The translations under genes were made by a program, and so were the position numbers. Shown piece after piece: positions 33,479 to 38,103 of a stretch of DNA of 38,103 nucleotides. Origin of the DNA: Anaerolineales bacterium (lineage in GTDB: Bacteria; Chloroflexota; Anaerolineae; Anaerolineales; Villigracilaceae). Position 1 is the first letter of the stretch. Every line of letters starts with the position of its first letter. Location of the stretch: positions 1 through 38,103 of the forward strand of contig JADZCC010000086.1 of NCBI GenBank assembly GCA_020851785.1. The letters are read 5' to 3'. The notes under the pieces were generated by a model that saw only the letters and a program-made list of their open reading frames with translations, had not been told where the DNA came from and made no database searches.

Positions 33479-34954
33479 ATGAAACCAGCTCGAACTCGCT
33501 TTGCTCCTTCGCCAACCGGGCACTTGCACTTGGGCGGCGCGCGCACCGCGTTGTACGCGTATTTGCTTGCCAAACAAACCGGCGGGCAATTTCTGCTCCG
33601 CATTGAAGATACGGATGTCAAACGAACCGTGGCAGGCGCGGAACAGGAAATTATAGACGGCTTGCGCTGGCTGGGATTGGATTATGACGAAGGCCCAGAT
33701 ATAGGCGGAAAATTTGCTCCTTATCGGCAAACCGAACGCAGAGCAATTTATCAGCGCCACGCGAAGGTATTAATGGATAAAGGCCGCGCTTACCCATGCT
33801 TTTGCACGCCGGAAAAATTAGAAAAGACGCGTCAAGAACAAACGAAGCGAAAAGAAAATCCACGCTATGACGGAACGTGCCGAAACCTTGCGCCGGATGA
33901 AGCGGAAAAAAGAATTGCAAACGGCGAGACGCATACCGTTCGATTTAAAATGGACCAGGAAGGTACGACCACAGCGCATGACCATTTGCGCGGCGATATT
34001 GTCACCGACAACAAACAGCTTAATGATCAAGTCTTAATCAAATCGGATGGACTGCCCACCTATCACCTTGCCGCGATGGTGGATGACCATGAAATGCAAA
34101 TTACGCACGTTATTCGCGGCTCCGAATGGTTGGGCTCTTTTCCGTTGCATGTAAATATTATTCGCGCCTTTGGCTGGGACGAGCCAACCTGGGTTCATCT
34201 TTCGGTTTTTCTAAAACCCAGCGGCAAAGGCAAAATGAGCAAACGCGATTCTGCCGAGGCCAATAAAGATGGTCATTCAGTCTTTATCAAGGACATGGAA
34301 GAACTTGGTTTCACCCCCGAAGGCGTAATCAATTGGGCGGCGCTCATGGGGTGGGGCGTTGCCGAAGATGACGTGATGACGCTGAATCAAATGATCGAAC
34401 GCTTTTCGATTGACTCATTAACGCCATCGCCCGCCGCGATTAACTTCCAGAAGTTGGATCACTTCAACGCGACGCACATCCGCCTCTTTTCGACCGAAGA
34501 CTTGGCGGCCCGCCTCAAGCCTTATTTCACCCGTGAAGGGTTGACGGTTAACGACGGCACCTTGCAAAAAATTATTCCGCTCATCCGTGAGCGCTTAACG
34601 ACTTTGGATGATTGTGTTGCTTTCGGCGCGTTCTTCTTCAAAGACGCGGTTTCCCCAGCCCCGGAAGATTTGGTTGCCAAAGGGCTGGATGCAAAGCGCT
34701 CGGCTGAGGTTGCAAAAAAATGTTTGGAAATTCTCTCAGGTCTTTCGTCCATTGACCATGCCACGGCGGAGCCAGCCCTGCGTAGCTATGTCGAAGAATC
34801 CGGCTTGAGTCCCAATCAAGTTTTTGGACTTCTGCGCGTCGCCACGACGGGTCAAAAAGTTAGCCCGCCTTTGTTTGAGAGCATGGAGATTGTTGGGCGT
34901 GAAAAGAGTTTGCGCAGGCTTGAAAATGCGATTGAGATTTTAGAAAAAATATAA
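33479..34954 (+). CDS. gltX: Glutamyl-tRNA synthetase
   Basis: A 491-residue class I synthetase. The HIGH-equivalent FAPSPTGHLHLGGARTAL (about 7-24) and the KMSKS-equivalent GKGKMSKRDS (about 248-257) are both present, together with LLRIEDTDVKRT and YHLAAMVDDHEMQITHVIRG. The anticodon-binding domain fills the last 170 residues. It charges tRNA-Glu with glutamate. A discriminating or non-discriminating type cannot be told. AGGAG lies upstream, and a hairpin follows the stop. Confidence 0.97.
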   Translation: MKPARTRFAPSPTGHLHLGGARTALYAYLLAKQTGGQFLLRIEDTDVKRTVAGAEQEIIDGLRWLGLDYDEGPDIGGKFAPYRQTERRAIYQRHAKVLMDKGRAYPCFCTPEKLEKTRQEQTKRKENPRYDGTCRNLAPDEAEKRIANGETHTVRFKMDQEGTTTAHDHLRGDIVTDNKQLNDQVLIKSDGLPTYHLAAMVDDHEMQITHVIRGSEWLGSFPLHVNIIRAFGWDEPTWVHLSVFLKPSGKGKMSKRDSAEANKDGHSVFIKDMEELGFTPEGVINWAALMGWGVAEDDVMTLNQMIERFSIDSLTPSPAAINFQKLDHFNATHIRLFSTEDLAARLKPYFTREGLTVNDGTLQKIIPLIRERLTTLDDCVAFGAFFFKDAVSPAPEDLVAKGLDAKRSAEVAKKCLEILSGLSSIDHATAEPALRSYVEESGLSPNQVFGLLRVATTGQKVSPPLFESMEIVGREKSLRRLENAIEILEKI

Positions 34955-34974
34955 AACCCGTTTATCGAAGGTCG

Positions 34975-34998
34975 CGCCCCAATCAGAGGATTGGGGCG
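34975..34998. terminator. Hairpin terminator between gltX and the cyclase gene
   Basis: CGCCCCAATC pairs perfectly with GATTGGGGCG (10 bp) around the loop AGAG. It lies in the gap between converging genes. The T-run is poor on either side (TTGCTTTAG on the right), so it may rely on stem strength. Confidence 0.7.
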
Positions 34999-35003
34999 TT
35001 GCT

Positions 35004-35633
35004 TTAGCTTTGTTTGTATTCCACCGCATACGCGGGGATTTCAATCCCTGAAATTGAGACTTTCAACTCGCGCGCTTTAATGTTGGCTTCAGTAGGAATT
35101 AAATTGTAGGCGTCTTTAGAGATGAGCACTTCGCCTGAGGCGGCGATATCTTCGCCCATTTTAGAGGCGCGGTTGACGGGGTCGCCGAAGCAATCTTCGC
35201 CGCCGACCACGAGGATGCGCCCGTAGTCAATGCCGCAAGCGATGTGAATGTCGAGATCGTCTGACGTGAGCAGGTTTGAGGCGGCGAACGCATGTTGCAT
35301 CGCCACTGCGGCGTTCACTGCCGTGAGCGGGCTGGGGAAGAGCGCGAAACAATTATCCGCTTCGTATTTGATCATCGTCCCTTCAAAGGACTCAACGATG
35401 GGGCGCGTGGTCAATTGCATTCGCCGCACCATCGAAAGGTAATGCACAATTCCGTACTTGCGCGTGAGCAGTGAAAAGCCGGACATATCCAGCACGAATA
35501 CGGCGCGCTCCATGCCGTAGCCATCCCATAATTTTTGTTCAAGCGATTTGCGGAGTTTCATTTCGTCGGCTTGCGAAAACTTGAGAAGCAGGTCTTGAAA
35601 TTTTTTTGTGGGGCTTGTGCGCTTGGTCGTCAT
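35004..35633 (-). CDS. Class III adenylate/guanylate cyclase-like protein
   Basis: A 209-residue soluble protein with an N-terminal helical segment and a class III catalytic domain: metal Asp49 (VFVLDMSGFS), Lys89 and metal Asp93 (IKYEADNCFALF), and Asn154 in FGDPVNRASKM. At the transition-state arginine (N-x3-R) it has Lys158, so activity may be low or altered. DIAASGEVLISKDAY completes the fold. It could make cAMP or cGMP, or be a nucleotide sensor. ATG 35633 is used because GAGG lies five bases upstream; a GTG six bases earlier is inside that site. A perfect palindrome lies between its -10 box and the start. No receptor domain is attached. Confidence 0.8.
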   Translation of the reverse strand: MTTKRTSPTKKFQDLLLKFSQADEMKLRKSLEQKLWDGYGMERAVFVLDMSGFSLLTRKYGIVHYLSMVRRMQLTTRPIVESFEGTMIKYEADNCFALFPSPLTAVNAAVAMQHAFAASNLLTSDDLDIHIACGIDYGRILVVGGEDCFGDPVNRASKMGEDIAASGEVLISKDAYNLIPTEANIKARELKVSISGIEIPAYAVEYKQS

Positions 35634-35648
35634 ATTCACCTCGGAAAG

Positions 35649-35671
35649 GACCTGATCAGGTCTTTATTATA
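35649..35671 (-). promoter_or_regulatory. -10 box and palindromic operator-like site of the cyclase gene
   Basis: On the - strand TATAAT (35671-35666) is followed three bases later by the perfect 14-bp palindrome GACCTGATCAGGTC (35662-35649), which covers the expected transcription start. The -35 region is weak (TGAACC at 17 bases). A dimeric repressor bound here would block transcription. No known regulator was recognised for this sequence. Confidence 0.5.
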
Positions 35672-35681
35672 CAACATGGCG

Positions 35682-36101
35682 TTAAATCGGTTCAGGCGGA
35701 ATACAAGCCTCATCAAAACTAATTGTCGTAAATACTTCGATTTGCAAAACCCAATTTCCGTTTTTTGTTTTTTGCCATTTGGCAGAATACACGCCCGAGG
35801 CGTGAACGAGTTCTCCGTTGATTGAGTATTCGCCTTGCCAATTGCCGAGTTCTTCGGCAATGCCCCACGCTTCATTGATGGTTATCTCGCGTGGCGTGCG
35901 GACGTAAATTGTTGTTGGGTCTGTCTCGAAAACATTTGCCCAGCGTTTCGCTTCTTCATTCTGACCGTGAAACTGGTCGCTACGCCCTGTGACGAGGCGA
36001 TAACTTGGAGCAAGCAATGTGCGTATCGTTTCCGCATCTTTGTTTGCGATGGCTTGGTTAAATTTTTCTCGCGCCTGGCGAATTAGTTCATGTGAGGTCA
36101 T
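35682..36101 (-). CDS. SnoaL/DUF4440-like (NTF2-fold) protein
   Basis: A 139-residue protein. The N-terminal helix pair (MTSHELIRQAREKFNQAIAN) and the pattern KDAETIRTLLAPSYRLVTGR, then FHGQNEEAKRWANVF and HASGVYSAKWQKTKNGNWVL near the end, are those of small NTF2-fold proteins of the DUF4440/SnoaL type. These include enzymes and binding proteins, and no active-site residue can be picked out with confidence. An in-frame GTG/ATG region upstream gives six more residues (MVKRVN), but the ATG at 36101 fits the fold better. It is read in the same direction as the cyclase, 49 bases from it. Confidence 0.75.
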   Translation of the reverse strand: MTSHELIRQAREKFNQAIANKDAETIRTLLAPSYRLVTGRSDQFHGQNEEAKRWANVFETDPTTIYVRTPREITINEAWGIAEELGNWQGEYSINGELVHASGVYSAKWQKTKNGNWVLQIEVFTTISFDEACIPPEPI

Positions 36102-36169
36102 GTTTACTCTTTTTACCACGAAGGGTCACGAAGGCTTGCGCTGGGTTTGTCGAAGCGTACACAAAGGTT

Positions 36170-36532
36170 TTAATTTTCGCTCAAAATGAATCCGCTTCCA
36201 ATGGAACTTCCGATAATGACCATGCTCAAGCTAAACACGGCGCCAAGAATCCCTGCAGACAGATCGTTTCCTAACAAGATTCCAAAATCTAAAATATAGA
36301 GAAGCGCAGGTAACACTCCAAAGAATGAGCCTGCGGCGTAGGCTCTGCGAAAATCCCCGCCATTTTTTATGGTCCTGTAGCCAATCCAAATGCCAAAAGC
36401 GAGCCAGACTATTCCCAGCACAGAAGGTTGGAAATAATTTTTCAAATCAGGAAAAAATATTTTTGTAACAATAATAACCAAAGCCACAGTGAGAAAGCTA
36501 AGCAGGGGCCATTTGAGAGTTTTTGTTAACAT
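36170..36532 (-). CDS. Small membrane protein with four predicted TM segments
   Basis: A 120-residue protein with hydrophobic segments at about 8-24, 38-53, 67-83 and 93-113. It ends SSIGSGFILSEN. A segment with IWIGYRTIKNGGDFRRAYAAGSFFGVLP recalls the uncharacterised DUF4199-type membrane proteins, but the match is from memory and weak. The start at 36532 is decided by AAGGAG six to eight bases upstream; nine further in-frame residues exist (to 36559). It sits between the SnoaL-like gene and the inverted repeat. No function assigned. Confidence 0.65.
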   Translation of the reverse strand: MLTKTLKWPLLSFLTVALVIIVTKIFFPDLKNYFQPSVLGIVWLAFGIWIGYRTIKNGGDFRRAYAAGSFFGVLPALLYILDFGILLGNDLSAGILGAVFSLSMVIIGSSIGSGFILSEN

Positions 36533-36554
36533 ATTTATCTCCTTTTTTGTTTTC

Positions 36555-36650
36555 GTCATTGCGAGGGTGGTGATTGTCCGCCCGAAGCAATCTTATGATT
36601 ATATTTGAGATTGCTTCGCCGCAAAGTGCAAGAGCGTGGCTCGCAATGAC
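36555..36650. repeat. Nested inverted repeat (about 96 bp)
   Basis: The outer arms are GTCATTGCGAG (36555-36565) and CTCGCAATGAC (36640-36650). The inner arms are GAAGCAATCT (36584-36593) and AGATTGCTTC (36608-36617), around a 14-base AT-rich loop. The sequence style (CATTGCGAG, GAAGCAATCT) is that of a palindromic repeat widely dispersed in bacterial genomes. It lies between two - strand genes and may act as a terminator or as a mobile non-autonomous repeat. Confidence 0.8.
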
Positions 36651-36651
36651 A

Positions 36652-38103
36652 TTATCCTTCTTCCAACTTCCACAACTCGCGCATTTCGGGGCTTGACGCG
36701 AGCAGGTCGTCTAATTTACCTTCGGATTCGACTTTACCATCTTTTAGCACGATGATGTGATCTGCGCGGCGCAAGAGCGGGCGGCGGTGGGATACGACGA
36801 GACAGGTTAGTTCTTTGCCTGATTCAAATATCCGCTCCCAGAGTTGGCGTTCGGTTTCAACGTCCAATGCGCTGGAGAGATCATCGAAGACAACGAGTTC
36901 GGGTTCGCGGATGAACATTCTGGCGGCGGCGGTGCGTTGCATTTGTCCGCCAGAGAGTTTGACGCCGCGCGCGCCGACCATCGTTTCGAGGTTGTCGTCA
37001 AGTTGCTCGAGGTCACGATCCATGACGGCGAGTTTGGCGGCTTGATAAATTTCATCGTCGCTTTTGTTCAAGCCGAGCAAGATGTTATTGCGTAACGTGT
37101 TGCTGAACAAGCGCGGAACTTGCGCCGTGTAGGAACAGCGCGGCGGGATGAAAAAATTGCTTGCATCTCGAATGACATTTCCATTCCATTTGACTTCGCC
37201 AGAGTCGGCGGGCAATAAGCCGAGCAAGGTTAGTAACAAAGTTGTCTTGCCAGAACCGATGCGACCTGTGATGACTGTCAATGAGCCGCGTTTGATTTTC
37301 AGGGAAATATCTTCGATGCCGTTCGATGAATCAGGGTAGTGAAAGGTCAAATGGTTAGCGACCAGCTCGCCCAGTCGGTCTGAGGCGGTTTTTGTCGCGT
37401 AGGTCACGTCGGGCAGGGGCGCAGAAAAATCCACTGGGCTGTGTTCCACGAGCGCGGTCAAGGGCGCGTTTTCCATCAGGCGATACATGCGCTTGACGGA
37501 GACCTCGAGTTGTTTGTAACGCGCCCACAACATGCCCGCGAAGGTAGTGAGATCGCCCATGCTGTTGAGAAGGTAGACGAAGAGCGAAAAATCGCCGAGC
37601 GTGAAACTGCCCGTGCGCATGGATTGACCGACGAGAATGAGAATCACGCCTGTGCCGAGCGTGGACGTGTTGCGATAGATCGAGCCTAGCACATCGTCGA
37701 ATAATTTTTCACGGACTGCGACTACGCGGCGGGCATCGTTGATCTTGTGAAAATGCGCAGTGATATTTTTTTCAGCCGTCGCAACTTTGATGGCTTGCAC
37801 TGAGCCGAAAAATTCGCCGATGAATCCAGCGACGTTGCCAGCCGCTTGACGCGATGCGGCGCGATAATGTTCGATCCTCTTCGTGGCGATGTTTGCGACG
37901 ATACCGACGATGATTAACGGGATCAACGCCATGACGGTGACGGACACACTGATCTGCGCCATCAGATAAATCGAGTAGGCAATGATGCCCACGCCGACGA
38001 GGATGTCGTTGACGAGAATCACGAACAGCGGGATTTGATCCACGTCCGTTTTGAAGCGGCTGACGGCTTCGCCAGCGGAATCGGGGAGTTGCGACGCGCC
38101 TGG
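36652..38103 (-). CDS. ABC exporter (membrane domain fused to ATPase), N-terminally truncated by the window edge
   Basis: The frame is open to base 38103, and the peptide before the first start-like codon at 38043 ([19 protein letters not shown]) is a normal exporter sequence, so the true start lies outside. Visible: the second half of the membrane domain with about four TM segments, then the nucleotide-binding domain with Walker [11 protein letters not shown]-loop [15 protein letters not shown], signature [14 protein letters not shown], Walker [14 protein letters not shown] and switch [15 protein letters not shown]. The residue after the Walker B Asp is Asp rather than Glu (FDDLSS), a variant seen in some exporters that may slow hydrolysis. 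A paired half-transporter is probable upstream. Confidence 0.9.
   Translation of the reverse strand, partial: PGASQLPDSAGEAVSRFKTDVDQIPLFVILVNDILVGVGIIAYSIYLMAQISVSVTVMALIPLIIVGIVANIATKRIEHYRAASRQAAGNVAGFIGEFFGSVQAIKVATAEKNITAHFHKINDARRVVAVREKLFDDVLGSIYRNTSTLGTGVILILVGQSMRTGSFTLGDFSLFVYLLNSMGDLTTFAGMLWARYKQLEVSVKRMYRLMENAPLTALVEHSPVDFSAPLPDVTYATKTASDRLGELVANHLTFHYPDSSNGIEDISLKIKRGSLTVITGRIGSGKTTLLLTLLGLLPADSGEVKWNGNVIRDASNFFIPPRCSYTAQVPRLFSNTLRNNILLGLNKSDDEIYQAAKLAVMDRDLEQLDDNLETMVGARGVKLSGGQMQRTAAARMFIREPELVVFDDLSSALDVETERQLWERIFESGKELTCLVVSHRRPLLRRADHIIVLKDGKVESEGKLDDLLASSPEMRELWKLEEG

Noticed and set aside
36100..36165. ACCACGAAGGGTCACGAAGG stretch as a regulatory repeat
   Set aside because: It resembles low-complexity dispersed sequence common in environmental genomes; only one imperfect internal duplication is seen and no partner copy lies in the window.
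36652..38043. The ABC transporter as complete from 38043
   Set aside because: The frame continues to the window end with typical exporter sequence, so 38043 is only an internal GTG.

Overview
The window looks like a chromosomal segment of a Chloroflexota bacterium, most likely class Anaerolineae. This is an inference from the protein styles (Wzx/Wzy-type polysaccharide genes beside a BcsB-like protein, a MoxR/DUF58 pair, a PDC-HAMP sensor, many TTG and GTG starts) and not from a marker gene. No rRNA is present. One tRNA, tRNA-Arg(TCG), is encoded.

Left end (1-2778): an integron. A clear integron integrase gene (intI, 1780-2778, + strand) is divergent from cassettes read leftward on the - strand. 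An attI region lies between them. A complete 270-bp cassette follows (77-aa unknown protein, 123-bp attC), and then the start of a second cassette-like unit carrying a nuclease/N6-adenine methylase fusion that runs off the left edge. The methylase ORF has no stop inside the window.

2835-7955: a NYN-domain RNase-like gene (-). Next is a three-gene + operon coding for a polytopic transporter-like protein, a GNAT acetyltransferase and a PDC-HAMP sensor with no output domain, closed by a strong bidirectional terminator. A Thr/Pro-rich lipoprotein and a CPDC glutaredoxin follow on the - strand.

8129-26880: a large exopolysaccharide locus in three blocks. Block A (+, 8129-19851) has a membrane protein with a degenerate GGDEF domain, an initiating sugar-phosphate transferase, an unknown membrane protein, a CelD-like acyltransferase, an unknown lipoprotein, a Wzy-like polymerase, a Wzx-like flippase, a degenerate methyltransferase, an APH-fold kinase and two GT4 glycosyltransferases. 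Block B (-, 23289-19861) has a GT2, a GT4 and a polysaccharide deacetylase. Block C (+, 23386-26880) has a Wzz chain-length protein fused to a second degenerate GGDEF domain, then a BcsB-like secreted/anchored protein. Both GGDEF-like domains have lost the GGDEF catalytic motif but keep the RxxD inhibitory-site motif at the right spacing. This suggests that c-di-GMP is sensed by the polymer machinery itself.

27008-34954: tRNA-Arg, a MoxR ATPase with a DUF58 protein, a metallo-beta-lactamase-fold hydrolase, an acetyl-CoA hydrolase/CoA-transferase family protein, pyruvate kinase behind a good sigma70-type promoter, and glutamyl-tRNA synthetase. 34975-38103: a terminator, then - strand genes for a class III nucleotidyl cyclase (with a perfect palindrome just after its -10 box), a SnoaL-like protein, a small membrane protein, a nested inverted repeat, and an ABC exporter truncated by the right edge.
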